The notes under the pieces were generated by a model. It saw only the letters and a program-made list of their open reading frames with translations. It was not told the origin of the DNA and searched no databases. The position numbers and the translations under genes are program-made. DNA of 64,000 nucleotides from CABZJG01 sp902512685 (lineage in GTDB: Bacteria > Pseudomonadota > Alphaproteobacteria > Rhodobacterales > Rhodobacteraceae), in contig CP179201.1 in NCBI GenBank assembly GCA_051201605.1, forward strand, positions 2,418,001 to 2,482,000, in the 5' to 3' direction. Each line of letters begins with the position of its first letter. The first letter of the stretch is position 1. Shown here in pieces: positions 23,106-32,471 of the stretch.

Positions 23106-23918
23106 TGCTGTCAGACAAATCGGCTCAAGCATCAGAAGCGTTGAGAGCGTGCATTTTATGAGGCTACAAGAGAGCGCCACTCTGTAAGAGCAGCGTCACG
23201 GTTTAGCTTGAAAGTACTGCGAGTTGAGGGTGACCTTTGTGAATTGAAGTGATTGTGAAATGAGGCGTGGATTGAAGCGAACTTTTGCAGGCTGTGCATA
23301 CGCCTAAATCGCAGCATTGCCCTTTCTCGTCGTCGAAAGGGTAAATGTGAATTTTCAACTCTGTTGTTTGCCCACCGCTGTGTAACTTGCTTTTCTAAAC
23401 AGCCCAGCTCTTTTGCTGCTGCACTGTAGGATCGAAGCTTGTCTGTAACGATCTGATTGGGAGATCCATAGCGCCGCATAGCTTTTTTCATGAACTTGAG
23501 AGCGGCTTTCTTATCCCTCTTTTTGGTGACGTAGCTTTCTAGCACCTCACCTTCATGATCAACTGCACGCCACAGGTAGTGTCTTTCCCCATTTATTTTC
23601 ACAAAGACTTCATCAAGGTGCCACTTCCAGTTGCTTGACTGCATACCCCCTGCTCTTCGCTTTTTGATCTGGTTTGCAAATTGAGAGCCAAACCTATGCC
23701 ACCAGTACCTAACGGATTCATAGCTTACATCCACGCCTCGTTCATGCAGCAGGTCTTCTACATTTCTAAGCGAGAGCGGAAATCTTACATACAGCATGAC
23801 TGCATGTTGGATGATCTCAGGGCTGGTTTTAAAATAGCGGAAAGAAACTTGATTGGGCATGGCTAAATAGCTAAATGCACAGTCTATTCTGAGCAAGTAG
23901 GTTTATTCTGACAGAGCC
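23104..23918 (-). mobile_element. IS6-family insertion sequence (815 bp)
   Basis: The ends GGTGCTGTCAGAC (left) and, inverted, GGCTCTGTCAGAA (right) are imperfect terminal repeats of IS6 type; length is in the IS6 range. The eight bases outside each end (TAAGTGGC and TGCGGCGC) do not match, so no target duplication is seen. A later deletion or replicative rearrangement beside the IS is likely. Confidence 0.85.
23156..23860 (-). CDS. IS6-family DDE transposase
   Basis: 234 residues from ATG 23860 (MPNQVSFRYFKTSPEIIQHAV…), the usual IS6/IS26-type start; an upstream in-frame ATG at 23896 adds atypical sequence. It has the N-terminal helix-turn-helix (VEDLLHERGVDVSYESVRYW). The catalytic triad is visible as D in WHLDEVFVKI, D in VTDKLRSY and E in RVENSHLPFRRRERAM. 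It appears intact. IS6 elements move by replicative cointegration or conservative targeted joining, which can capture neighbouring DNA. Confidence 0.93.
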   Translation of the reverse strand: MPNQVSFRYFKTSPEIIQHAVMLYVRFPLSLRNVEDLLHERGVDVSYESVRYWWHRFGSQFANQIKKRRAGGMQSSNWKWHLDEVFVKINGERHYLWRAVDHEGEVLESYVTKKRDKKAALKFMKKAMRRYGSPNQIVTDKLRSYSAAAKELGCLEKQVTQRWANNRVENSHLPFRRRERAMLRFRRMHSLQKFASIHASFHNHFNSQRSPSTRSTFKLNRDAALTEWRSLVAS

Positions 23919-23984
23919 TGCGGCGCAGCTTTCGCATTGCGGACATTCACTGCGCTACAACAATTTTCACTCCATTAATGTCGC

Positions 23985-24113
23985 CTATGGGGAGACAAAC
24001 CGGACTTTGACGACTTTTTTGGGAACGGCTGCTTCCCGAATTTAGCGACTCAAACGCTCGTAGAATGCAGCAATGAACAATGGCTCGATACCATCGAAGA
24101 AAATTGCGATGTA
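23985..24113. repeat. Diverged ~130-bp repeat, left copy
   Basis: It aligns by eye with 32340-32465 in the same orientation. Shared words include TTTGACG, CGGCTGCTTCC, GAATTT and GAAAAT…GATGTA. The two copies bracket the M20/LysR/ABC-transporter block. It probably derives from an old mobile element; no coding frame is left. The rest of 23919-24200 shows no gene. Confidence 0.4.
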
Positions 24114-24200
24114 AGACCTAAAGCTAAATCGTGCTGCTGCTCTGGCTGAGACACGCGCCTCATCGTCTGATGGAATTCACGCTCTCAAGGCTTTTGATGA

Positions 24201-25388
24201 TCAATCCGGCTTGTCTGATACGAATATCGGAAGGCGTGTTTCAACGAGCTTTGTCCAGAACGAAATGCCATAGGGGATCGCGTCGTCTGCAAAATCGAAT
24301 TTGGGGTTATGTAGCCCCGGCGTGTCGCCGTTGCCTATGTTGATCACAGCACCGGCGATTTTTTCCAACATAAATGAGAAGTCCTCTCCGCCCAGCCGAG
24401 GGGGGCAATTATCGTCAACAGCGGCAACGCCCGCCACGCTGCGGGCCGCGCTGAGCGCGTATTCTGACGGGCCAATATGGTTGATGTTGATCGGGCATTT
24501 GCGTTGATAATCCAGCGTGGACTTTACCCCGTGACTCAGATCGACCCCGGCGCAGATTTCGCCCATGCGCTTTTCAATGATGTCTTGGGTGTCGGCGTGT
24601 AATGTGCGCACGGTGCCCCGCATCATAGCGGTGTGTGGCACCACATTAAACGCTTCTCCAGACTGGATTGCTGTGACCGAGATCAAACCATTGCGAATGG
24701 GATCGGTATTGCGTGAGATGATGGTCTGCAATGCACTGTAAATCGCATTTGCAGCCGCGATAGGATCGGTCCCGTGGTGGGGACGCGCGGCGTGCGAGCC
24801 ATTGCCTTCGATTTGGATCTCAAATGTGTCGGCTGCTGCATGAGATGGGCCCGGGCACAGCGCAAATTCGCCAACTGGCAATCCTGGCATATTGTGCATG
24901 CCATAAATTTCTAAGATGTCGAATTGTTCAAATATCCCGTCTTTAATCATCGCATCCGCGCCGACGGCACCTTCTTCGGCTGGTTGAAAGACCAAAGCAA
25001 CGCGGCCGGCAAAATTCCGTGTTTCCTGCAAATATTGCGCGGCCCCCAGCAACATTGCGGTATGACCATCATGCCCACAGGCGTGCATCTTGCCGTTCTC
25101 GCTCGATTTGTGGGGGATGTCGGAAAGCTCAAATATGGGCAACGCGTCCATATCAGACCGTAGTCCAATCATTGGGCCACTCTGCTGACCTTCAATAATC
25201 GCAACCACACCTGTTTTTCCCAATCCGGTGTACACATCTGTGATGCCGATTTTTGCCAATGTGTTGAGGATGAATTCTTGTGTTTTTGGCAAGTCGAACA
25301 GGAGTTCGGGGTTCTGATGCAGCCAGTGCCGCCACCCGGTTACTTCGGGGACTAAAGATGAAATGCGGTTATTCACTAGCATAGGCAT
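24201..25388 (-). CDS. M20D-family amidohydrolase (hippurate / N-acyl-amino-acid hydrolase type)
   Basis: 395-residue metallo-aminoacylase that removes an acyl group from amino acids or short peptides. Motifs: the metal-site MHACGHDGHTAMLLGAA (about residue 95), the catalytic FQPAEEG, the YGMHNMPG histidine, HAARPHHGTDPI in the lid domain, and GGEDFSFML near the C-terminus. The start at 25388 is supported by AGGAG six bases upstream; the longer frame is rejected. It lies 76 bases downstream of a LysR gene and opposite an oligopeptide ABC operon. This suggests it processes substrates that the transporter brings in. Confidence 0.9.
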   Translation of the reverse strand: MPMLVNNRISSLVPEVTGWRHWLHQNPELLFDLPKTQEFILNTLAKIGITDVYTGLGKTGVVAIIEGQQSGPMIGLRSDMDALPIFELSDIPHKSSENGKMHACGHDGHTAMLLGAAQYLQETRNFAGRVALVFQPAEEGAVGADAMIKDGIFEQFDILEIYGMHNMPGLPVGEFALCPGPSHAAADTFEIQIEGNGSHAARPHHGTDPIAAANAIYSALQTIISRNTDPIRNGLISVTAIQSGEAFNVVPHTAMMRGTVRTLHADTQDIIEKRMGEICAGVDLSHGVKSTLDYQRKCPININHIGPSEYALSAARSVAGVAAVDDNCPPRLGGEDFSFMLEKIAGAVINIGNGDTPGLHNPKFDFADDAIPYGISFWTKLVETRLPIFVSDKPD

Positions 25389-25464
25389 AGCGGTCTCCTG
25401 TTTGACGCTCGCAGAAAGGGTACGCAATTGCGCACATGTTCATAAACACAATTTTTCTATATAA

Positions 25465-26445
25465 TTATTCCGTATCCCAGGACCGATGGTCCAAATTGCT
25501 TGCCCAGTCTTGCTGCTCACTTCTACTTGCCCAGATATCATCAAGTTTTTTCTTCCCGTTAGCGGCATGCTCGCGTACCGGGATAAGGAATTCGCGCAGG
25601 GTCTCGTTGCGGTCATTTTCGCGCCAGGCCACACCAAATTGAAGTGTGAAGTCTTCTTCCGCCAAAGGTCTCAGCGGCATGTTGGGCAAGTATAGGGCTC
25701 CGATCCATTCAGGAACGAAGGCTACACCAATGCCGCGTGCAACAAGTTGAAGGGTAGTAAACTTGTCGATGACTTCCATGATAATATTCGGGCGCACCCC
25801 AGCTTTGGCAAAACCATTCACAATGATCCTGTTGAGATGTGGCCGGGCATGGACCGGATATGAGATGATTGGATCATCTGCAAGCTCTTTGATTGAGACG
25901 GGCCCCGTCCTTGTGGCGAGCCTGTGATTTCGGGGTAAAGCGACGTAGATGCGCTCTTGCAAAAGCAGCTCAGATTTAACCCCGGGGCGCATTGTGGGAG
26001 GGCGGAAAAACGCGATATCAATGTGGTGGCTTTCAAGATTATCGATCTGATCTGCAGAACTGGACGATTCAGTCATTGTTGGAGAGACGGATGGAAACTT
26101 GGCGGTGAAATCCCTCAGAATAGGCGGCAGATACCAGATTAAAGCGCCATCAATCCCGCCGATGCGCAAACGATCAAGCCTGTTGTCCGCTGCCGCGCTT
26201 GCCGCTGAAATGCCGCATTCCAGGGTGCTCAACGTGTCGCGCACACCTTCCAAGAATACCGTGCCCGCTTGTGTCAAGCTTACGTGACGGGTGGTTCTAA
26301 AAAATAGTGCAAACCCCAGCTCGCTCTCTAGATCTCTGATTTTAGTAGAGATTGCGGCCTGCGCCATGCCAATGCGTTCTGCTGCAGTGCGAAAGTGCAG
26401 TTCTTCTGCGACGGCCACAAAGGCGCGAAGTTGCCGGAGATCCAT
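25465..26445 (-). CDS. LysR-family transcriptional regulator
   Basis: 326 residues from ATG 26445 (MDLRQLRAFVAVAEELHF). The N-terminal winged helix-turn-helix is typical (TAAERIGMAQAAISTKIRDLESELGFALFFRT). An effector-binding domain follows from about residue 90. It is divergent from the transporter operon (26620-32176) and followed by the M20 gene, so it is the likely controller of both. A direct repeat with an ATTG…CAAT framed site lies in the shared promoter region. Confidence 0.92.
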   Translation of the reverse strand: MDLRQLRAFVAVAEELHFRTAAERIGMAQAAISTKIRDLESELGFALFFRTTRHVSLTQAGTVFLEGVRDTLSTLECGISAASAAADNRLDRLRIGGIDGALIWYLPPILRDFTAKFPSVSPTMTESSSSADQIDNLESHHIDIAFFRPPTMRPGVKSELLLQERIYVALPRNHRLATRTGPVSIKELADDPIISYPVHARPHLNRIIVNGFAKAGVRPNIIMEVIDKFTTLQLVARGIGVAFVPEWIGALYLPNMPLRPLAEEDFTLQFGVAWRENDRNETLREFLIPVREHAANGKKKLDDIWASRSEQQDWASNLDHRSWDTE

Positions 26446-26470
26446 ATCAATTCTCAATCAATCAATGCTA

Positions 26471-26509
26471 TTGTTCGCTTTTTTTATTCAATAGTTCGCT
26501 CTTATTCAA
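26471..26509. promoter_or_regulatory. Repeated motif in the LysR / transporter intergenic region
   Basis: GTTCGCT followed by ATTCAA occurs twice in tandem (26473-26491 and 26494-26509). The first copy sits in a site framed ATTG-N15-CAAT, a form compatible with a LysR-type recognition element. It is placed between the divergent LysR and substrate-binding-protein genes. Confidence 0.35.
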
Positions 26510-26619
26510 CCCGAAGAGTCCAAGTTAACCTGCGAATTATCAAAAATCGGTCTCCGTCTTAGTTCGTGCTCAAGAGACGCGTCGCAGACGAAAGCCAACA
26601 ACACGTAACGGAGAAAACA

Positions 26620-28212
26620 ATGTCCAAATTCGGAAGATTTCTAGCGGCATCAGCATTGGCAAGCGCCTTTGCAACGTCAGCGATGGCTGAAAACAACTTT
26701 GACTATGCCTTCCAAGGCACCCTCAAAAGCCTTGACCCATATACTCTGCGTGAGACCTTCACCTTGGGGATTCTTACCAATGTCTACGAAGGTTTGATCA
26801 AACGCGGTCAAAACCTAGAAATCCTGCCCGGTCTGGCAACAAGCTGGGAAGTTATCGAGCCAACACGCTGGCGCTTCCATCTTCGCCAAGGGGTTAAGTT
26901 CCACAACGGTAACGATTTCACCGCCGAAGACGTTGTGTTTTCTGCCGAACGCTTGAATTCCGAAGGCTCTGACATGAAAGGCCGGGTCCCGGTCGATGCC
27001 ACGTTCGAAATCGTCGACGATTACACAGTGGACGTCATTTTGGCCTCGCCCAACCCAATCCTGCACTATGAGTGGGAACTCTGGTCGATTATCGACAAAG
27101 ACTGGGCAGAAGCCAATGACTCTGTACGCGTGACTTCAGCTTCAGACACTGCAGAAACTCCGATTTCATTGATGGCGAACGGCACAGGCCCCTTCAAGAT
27201 CTCTGAGCACACCGCTGGCGTGAACACAAAGTTCGAAGCTAACGAAAATTGGTGGAACTGGGAAAACCGCGAATTCAACATCGATACAGTGAATTTCACA
27301 TCGATTTCCGCTGATGCCACACGCGTCGCTGCATTGTTGTCAGGTGAAATGGATATGGTTTATCCAGTTCCAACCCAGGACATCGAACGTATCGACGCCA
27401 GCAGCAAACTTGCGGCTTTGACAGGTCCTGAGTTGCGTACAATCTTCCTTGGCATGGATCAAAGTCGTGATGAGCTGTTGAATTCTTCGGTAACGGGCAA
27501 AAATCCGTTCAAAGACATCCGTGTTCGCCAAGCATTCCATCACGCGATTAACGCCGAGGCGATTACGGCGCGGATCATGCGCAAGCAGGCCGCTCCCTCT
27601 GCCCTCATGATCTCGCCGTTCCTCTTTGACAATGCGGACCAGTTTGAGCGTCTTGCATATGACCCAGACAAAGCGAAAGCCCTGCTGGCAGAGGCCGGGT
27701 ATCCAGATGGGTTTGAAATTCGGATAGATTGCCCCAATGATCGCTATGTCAACGATGAGTCCATCTGCCAGGCCGTCGCTGCGATGATGGCGAAAGTTGG
27801 CGTGAAGGTAAATGTGAACGCGCAGCCAAAGGCACAGTACTTTGCAAAAATTCTGGCATCGGGTGGGTATGAAACTTCGTTCTACCTGCTGGGTTGGACA
27901 CCTGGCTCTTTGGACAGCCACAACATCTTTGCCAACCTCTATGGGTGCCGTGACGATGCTGGCAAAGGTGGAATGTTCAACATTGGTGGGTATTGCAACC
28001 CAGAAGTTGACGCGCTCGCAAAGGAAATTCTTGTTGAAAACGATGCCGCGAAACGTCTGGATCTCGTAACGCAAGCTTATAAGATCGTAACCGATGAAGT
28101 CGGATACCTGCCGCTGCATCAGCAAGGTCTCGCTTGGGGGGTGTCAAAAGACGTGAACGTCGCCCAACGTGCAGACAACGTTCTGCGGTTTGAGCATATC
28201 ACCAAGAACTAA
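26620..28212 (+). CDS. ABC transporter substrate-binding protein, peptide/oligopeptide family (SBP family 5)
   Basis: 530-residue periplasmic solute receptor. ATG 26620 follows GGAG with good spacing and begins a signal peptide (MSKFGRFLAASALASAFATSAMA, cleavage after AMA). Family 5 features are LKSLDPYTLRETFTLGILTNVYEGLI, the LRQGVKFHNGNDFTAEDVVFSAERL segment and FKDIRVRQAFHHAINAEAI. Ligands of this family are peptides, nickel, opines and related solutes, so the substrate is open. It heads a five-gene ABC operon; the longer frame from 26566 would spoil the signal peptide. Confidence 0.93.
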   Translation: MSKFGRFLAASALASAFATSAMAENNFDYAFQGTLKSLDPYTLRETFTLGILTNVYEGLIKRGQNLEILPGLATSWEVIEPTRWRFHLRQGVKFHNGNDFTAEDVVFSAERLNSEGSDMKGRVPVDATFEIVDDYTVDVILASPNPILHYEWELWSIIDKDWAEANDSVRVTSASDTAETPISLMANGTGPFKISEHTAGVNTKFEANENWWNWENREFNIDTVNFTSISADATRVAALLSGEMDMVYPVPTQDIERIDASSKLAALTGPELRTIFLGMDQSRDELLNSSVTGKNPFKDIRVRQAFHHAINAEAITARIMRKQAAPSALMISPFLFDNADQFERLAYDPDKAKALLAEAGYPDGFEIRIDCPNDRYVNDESICQAVAAMMAKVGVKVNVNAQPKAQYFAKILASGGYETSFYLLGWTPGSLDSHNIFANLYGCRDDAGKGGMFNIGGYCNPEVDALAKEILVENDAAKRLDLVTQAYKIVTDEVGYLPLHQQGLAWGVSKDVNVAQRADNVLRFEHITKN

Positions 28213-28219
28213 GACCAGC

Positions 28220-28245
28220 GGCCCTGCGGCGATCGTCGCAGGGCC
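28220..28245 (+). terminator. Hairpin after the substrate-binding-protein gene
   Basis: GGCCCTGCG and CGCAGGGCC form a strong stem without a long T-run, eight bases after the stop codon. Such structures commonly stabilise or attenuate the mRNA so that the binding protein is made in excess over the permeases. Confidence 0.6.
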
Positions 28246-28292
28246 TTGCTCGCCAACAAAAAGGCGCCGCGCTGCGGTACCATGGGATAGCA

Positions 28293-29264
28293 ATGCTTGC
28301 ATTCATTATCAGACGCCTCATCCAATCCATTGTTGTCATGCTGGTTGTCGGATTGATTGCATTCGTTATGTTTCGTTTTGTAGGTGATCCTGTCGATCAG
28401 ATGGTCGGTTTGGAAACCTCTATAGAAGACCGCGAACGTCTGAGAGAGACACTCGGGTTGAACGCGCCATTGCCAATGCAGTTTTGGAATTTCATTTCCA
28501 GCGCCGCCATGGGCGATTTCGGAACATCCTATCAATTCAAACGTCCTGTTGTAGACATGCTAGGGGACCGATTGCCCGCAACGCTCGAGCTGGCTCTGGT
28601 CTCGGCCATTTTCGCTTTATGTGCAGGGATCCCTATGGGCGTGTTCACAGCCCTCCATAAAGACAGTGTTCTGACAAAGCTGTTCCAAGCGGTTTCGCTT
28701 GTCGGTATTTCCTTGCCGACATTCTTGATTGGTATTCTGCTGATCTATGTCTTTTCGGTTCAACTGCAGTGGCTTCCCAGTTTTGGGCGCGGAGAGGTTG
28801 TTGACATTGCAGGATGGTCCACCGGATTACTCACAGTCTCGGGTTTGAAAGCGCTGATTTTACCGGCGATCACTTTGGGATTATTCCAGATGACGTTGAT
28901 CATGCGGCTGGTGCGCTCTGAGATGATGGAAATCCTGCGCAGCGACTTTATCAAATTTGCCCGCGCAAGGGGGCTAACCCCGCGGGTTGTCCACTTTGGG
29001 CATGCTTTGAAAAACACGATGATCCCCGTCATCACAATCACGGGCCTGCAACTTGGGTCGATCATTGCCTTTGCCATTATCACCGAAACTGTTTTTCAGT
29101 GGCCGGGTATCGGATTGATGTTCCTGCAAGCGGTGCAAGACGTCGATGTACCGATCATGGCCGCGTACCTTCTCATGATCGCGTCTCTCTTTGTTTTCAT
29201 CAATTTGATCGTCGACATCCTTTACGTCGTTGTCGATCCACGCATCCGCATAGAGAAGGCTTAA
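28293..29264 (+). CDS. ABC transporter permease (DppB-type)
   Basis: 323-residue inner-membrane permease with about six spans. It starts with the family signature MLAFIIRRLIQSIVVMLVVGLIAF and contains the GDPVDQM loop. The EAA-type coupling loop is FIKFARARGLTPRVVHFGHALKNTMIPVITI. It pairs with the next gene to form the heterodimeric pore of an oligopeptide importer. The next gene starts 2 bases after its stop. Confidence 0.93.
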   Translation: MLAFIIRRLIQSIVVMLVVGLIAFVMFRFVGDPVDQMVGLETSIEDRERLRETLGLNAPLPMQFWNFISSAAMGDFGTSYQFKRPVVDMLGDRLPATLELALVSAIFALCAGIPMGVFTALHKDSVLTKLFQAVSLVGISLPTFLIGILLIYVFSVQLQWLPSFGRGEVVDIAGWSTGLLTVSGLKALILPAITLGLFQMTLIMRLVRSEMMEILRSDFIKFARARGLTPRVVHFGHALKNTMIPVITITGLQLGSIIAFAIITETVFQWPGIGLMFLQAVQDVDVPIMAAYLLMIASLFVFINLIVDILYVVVDPRIRIEKA

Positions 29265-29266
29265 CC

Positions 29267-30208
29267 ATGTCCACGAACACAGATTCAGATGGAAAAATGA
29301 GCGTGATCGCCCGCATCCTTGACAGCGATATCTGGTATTCCTTTACGCGGTCTAAAGTCACGATGATCGCTGCATTCGTCACTTTCTTAATCTTCGCCTC
29401 TGCGCTATTCGCCCCGATAATTTCGCCCCATAATCCGTTTGATCTGGCGTCCCTGTCGCTGATGGACTCACTTTTGCCGCCCGCATGGAACGCTGATGGG
29501 GACCCTAATTATCTCCTCGGCACCGACGATCAGGGGCGTGATGTCCTTTCAACCATTCTTTACGGCTCGCGTATCTCAATCGCTGTCGGTCTGGTCTCTG
29601 TGGCTTTCGCAGCGGTTCTTGGGATCACACTGGGTTTGGTTGCCGGCTATATGGGGGGCCGTGTCGATGCGATCATCATGCGCGTCGCGGATGTTCAACT
29701 GTCCTTCCCAGCGATCTTGATCGCGCTGTTGATTGATGGAACGGTAAATGCCTTGGTCGGCGGAATGGATCGCGAAAGGTCTGCTTTCACGGTTCTGGTC
29801 ATCTCCATTGGCCTGTCTTTCTGGGTGCAATACGCCCGGACTGTAAGGTCTTCCACGATGGTAGAACGCAATAAGGAATACGTGCAGGCCGCGCGTCTGA
29901 TCGGGTTGAATCCCTTCTTGATTATGCTGCGTCACGTTCTTCCAAACGTAATGGGACCAGTGCTGGTCATTGCAACAATTAACTTGGCTCTGGCCGTGAT
30001 CACCGAAGCCACTCTGTCTTTTCTGGGTGTCGGCATTCCTGGCACGCAACCCTCTTTAGGCACGATGATCAGAACCGGAAATGACTTCCTGTTTTCCGGC
30101 GAATGGTGGATCACACTCTTCCCCGGCGCAATGCTCGCCATTCTTGTCCTGGCGGTGAACCTGCTGGGTGACTGGCTGCGCGATGCCCTTAACCCAAAGC
30201 TGAGGTAA
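29267..30208 (+). CDS. ABC transporter permease (DppC-type)
   Basis: 313 residues from ATG 29267. It has an N-terminal span, the LGTDDQGRDVLSTILYGSRISI signature typical of DppC/OppC permeases, further spans, and the EAA loop EYVQAARLIGLNPFLIMLRHVLPNVMGP. The open frame continues upstream inside the previous gene, but that part is out of character. It is the second pore subunit of the importer and is followed 4 bases later by the first ATPase gene. Confidence 0.93.
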   Translation: MSTNTDSDGKMSVIARILDSDIWYSFTRSKVTMIAAFVTFLIFASALFAPIISPHNPFDLASLSLMDSLLPPAWNADGDPNYLLGTDDQGRDVLSTILYGSRISIAVGLVSVAFAAVLGITLGLVAGYMGGRVDAIIMRVADVQLSFPAILIALLIDGTVNALVGGMDRERSAFTVLVISIGLSFWVQYARTVRSSTMVERNKEYVQAARLIGLNPFLIMLRHVLPNVMGPVLVIATINLALAVITEATLSFLGVGIPGTQPSLGTMIRTGNDFLFSGEWWITLFPGAMLAILVLAVNLLGDWLRDALNPKLR

Positions 30209-30212
30209 GACC

Positions 30213-31193
30213 ATGAGTTTTACTCTGTTAGACGTCAAAAACCTTGTGGTCGAGTTCCCTACGCGCCGTGGAATCCTTACGGCGGTCGATAATGTCAGCT
30301 TTGATTTGGCGCGGGGCGAAGTGTTGGGTCTTGTTGGCGAATCTGGCGCTGGCAAGTCCATCACCGGATCCGCAATTATAGGATTGATTGAACCGCCGGG
30401 TCGTATTGCAACTGGCACCGTACATCTGGCCGGTCGGCGGATTGACAATCTTCCGTCTGAAAAGATGCGCCGTATCCGGGGTGACAAGATTGGGATGGTC
30501 TTTCAAGACCCACTCACGTCTTTAAACCCGCTCTATACTGTTGCCGAGCAATTGGTGGAAACCATTCTGACCCATAAGGACATCTCAAAGAAACAAGCGC
30601 GAGATCGGGCAATTGGATTGTTGGATGAGGTTGGCATCCCGGCCGCCGATCTGCGGATTGATGACTACCCGCATCAGTTCTCAGGTGGCATGCGTCAACG
30701 GGTTGTGATCGCCTTGGCCCTATGTGCTGATCCGGAGTTGATCATTGCAGATGAACCAACAACTGCGCTCGACGTGTCCGTACAAAGCCAAATTGTGAGC
30801 GTGTTGAAAAAGATGTGTTCCGAGCACGGAGCGTCTGTGATCCTGATCACCCACGACATGGGTGTCATTGCGGAAGCCGCCGACCGGGTGGCGGTGCTTT
30901 ATTCGGGACGCATGGCCGAAATCGGGCCGGTGCGCGATGTGATCAAACACCCGCAGCATCCTTATACGAAGGGACTGATGGGGTCGATCCCGACAATCAC
31001 TCAGGAGGGCGATCGGCTCACACAAATCCCGGGCTCGATGCCACGCTTAACGGATCGCCCACCGGGGTGCGCCTTTGCGCCACGCTGCGAAATGGCCATG
31101 GACGTCTGCCGCCAAAGCCATCCTGAAGAAAAAGACGTTGGAACGGCGCGCGTGGCTTGCCATCTTTTCAGAAAAGATGAAGCGGTCGCATGA
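30213..31193 (+). CDS. ABC transporter ATP-binding protein (DppD-type)
   Basis: 326-residue ATPase. Walker A is GESGAGKS (about residues 41-48), Q-loop VFQDPLTSLNP, signature FSGGMRQRVVIA, Walker B ELIIADEPTTALD, H-loop ITHDMG. The C-terminal oligopeptide-transporter extension ends with the cysteine-rich GCAFAPRCEMAMDVC motif seen in DppD/OppD proteins. It overlaps the next gene by four bases. It drives import together with the DppF-type subunit. Confidence 0.94.
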   Translation: MSFTLLDVKNLVVEFPTRRGILTAVDNVSFDLARGEVLGLVGESGAGKSITGSAIIGLIEPPGRIATGTVHLAGRRIDNLPSEKMRRIRGDKIGMVFQDPLTSLNPLYTVAEQLVETILTHKDISKKQARDRAIGLLDEVGIPAADLRIDDYPHQFSGGMRQRVVIALALCADPELIIADEPTTALDVSVQSQIVSVLKKMCSEHGASVILITHDMGVIAEAADRVAVLYSGRMAEIGPVRDVIKHPQHPYTKGLMGSIPTITQEGDRLTQIPGSMPRLTDRPPGCAFAPRCEMAMDVCRQSHPEEKDVGTARVACHLFRKDEAVA

Positions 31194-32176
31194 ATGAAGC
31201 ATTAGTTACCGTAGAAAATCTGACGCGCATTTTTGACGTCTCTAAACCTTGGCTCAACAGGGTCATCGAGCGCGAAGAGAAAAAACTGCTGCGTGCAGTG
31301 AACGGTGTTTCCCTAGAAATTCTTCGGGGTGAGACATTCGCTCTTGTTGGTGAATCTGGTTCGGGAAAGTCCACAATCGCCAAAATGATTGTAGGTCTGT
31401 TAGGGGCCAGCCAAGGCAAAATTGATTTTGACGGCATTGATCTGTCTCAGCCAGATGGGGCTGAAATGCGTGCGCTGCGCCAGCGGTATCAGATGATTTT
31501 TCAAGACCCTTTTGCCAGCCTCAACCCGCGTTGGCGGGTGAATAAGATCATCGCAGAGCCATTGCGCAAATTTGATATGGAAAGCTCTGAAAGCGCGCGA
31601 CACAAACGCGTTGAAGAACTGCTCGAGCTAGTCGGAATGTCCGCCAAAGACGGTGTCAAATTTCCGCACGAATTCTCGGGCGGTCAACGCCAGCGGATCG
31701 CAATTGCCCGTGCCCTTTCTTCCAATCCGGAGTTCATCGTCTGTGATGAACCGACCTCTGCGCTGGATGTGTCGGTCCAGGCGCAAATTCTAAACTTGAT
31801 GCGCGATTTGCAAGATGAACTTGGGTTGACCTATCTGTTTATTAGTCACGACCTTTCCGTCGTGCGTCACATGGCAAACAGGATTGGCGTTCTGTATCTG
31901 GGCCGATTGGTTGAAGTTGCAGATGGCAAAGAACTGTTCCGCAATCCACGCCACCCCTACACCAAAATGTTGTTGAATGCGATCCCGGATCTGGACATGA
32001 CGGGGCGCGAAGTTGCCCGTCCGGATGGTGAAGTCCCAAATCCGATTAATCCTCCTAGCGGATGTACATTTCATCCTCGTTGTCCCATTGCCATGGAGCA
32101 TTGCAAGCGCGAAATCCCCTCGGTTCGCAATTCCGAAGCAGGCAGTATTGCATGTTTTGAAGCGACCGGCGACTAG
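31190..32176 (+). CDS. ABC transporter ATP-binding protein (DppF-type)
   Basis: 328-residue ATPase and last gene of the operon. Walker A GESGSGKST, Q-loop IFQDPFASLNP, signature FSGGQRQRIAIA, Walker B EFIVCDEPTSALD, H-loop ISHDLS. The C-terminal oligopeptide extension includes SGCTFHPRCPIAMEHC. It forms the ATPase heterodimer with the preceding subunit. A GGCTCTGTC-containing sequence follows the stop codon, but no intact mobile element is present. Confidence 0.94.
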   Translation: MNEALVTVENLTRIFDVSKPWLNRVIEREEKKLLRAVNGVSLEILRGETFALVGESGSGKSTIAKMIVGLLGASQGKIDFDGIDLSQPDGAEMRALRQRYQMIFQDPFASLNPRWRVNKIIAEPLRKFDMESSESARHKRVEELLELVGMSAKDGVKFPHEFSGGQRQRIAIARALSSNPEFIVCDEPTSALDVSVQAQILNLMRDLQDELGLTYLFISHDLSVVRHMANRIGVLYLGRLVEVADGKELFRNPRHPYTKMLLNAIPDLDMTGREVARPDGEVPNPINPPSGCTFHPRCPIAMEHCKREIPSVRNSEAGSIACFEATGD

Positions 32177-32471
32177 GCTCTGTCTCATTTTCTGACACGC
32201 TATCGGGTATGCTTAAAGCGTAAACACCTATGGTCTTGTCCGAAAGCCGCCGTTCCTCTTCACCGCTGTATCGGTGGCTCTGGGCTGATTGTGTTGAAAA
32301 ACTCTGCAATGCAGCGCGATTTAAATCAATGGACGGCGGCTGTGGGGGACATTCCAGAATTTGACGTTTTCTTTGTTAGCGGCTGCTTCCAGAATTTGGC
32401 ACCCACGCGTTTGTGATATTTGCATTGAGCAGTGGCGCTTTGCCACCAAAGAAAATCAAGATGTATAAAAA
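32177..32471. other. Intergenic region without genes; mobile-element debris likely
   Basis: No frame is supportable here. GGCTCTGTCTCATTTTCTGAC directly after the ABC stop and GTGTTGAAAAACTC near 32290 look like remnants of insertion-sequence ends or leaders. The 32340-32465 part is the right copy of the diverged ~130-bp repeat also found at 23985-24113. Confidence 0.4.

Noticed and set aside
32177..32330. A complete insertion sequence after the ABC operon
   Set aside because: Only IS-end-like words (GGCTCTGTC…, GTGTTGAAAAACTC) are present; no transposase frame or matching second end.
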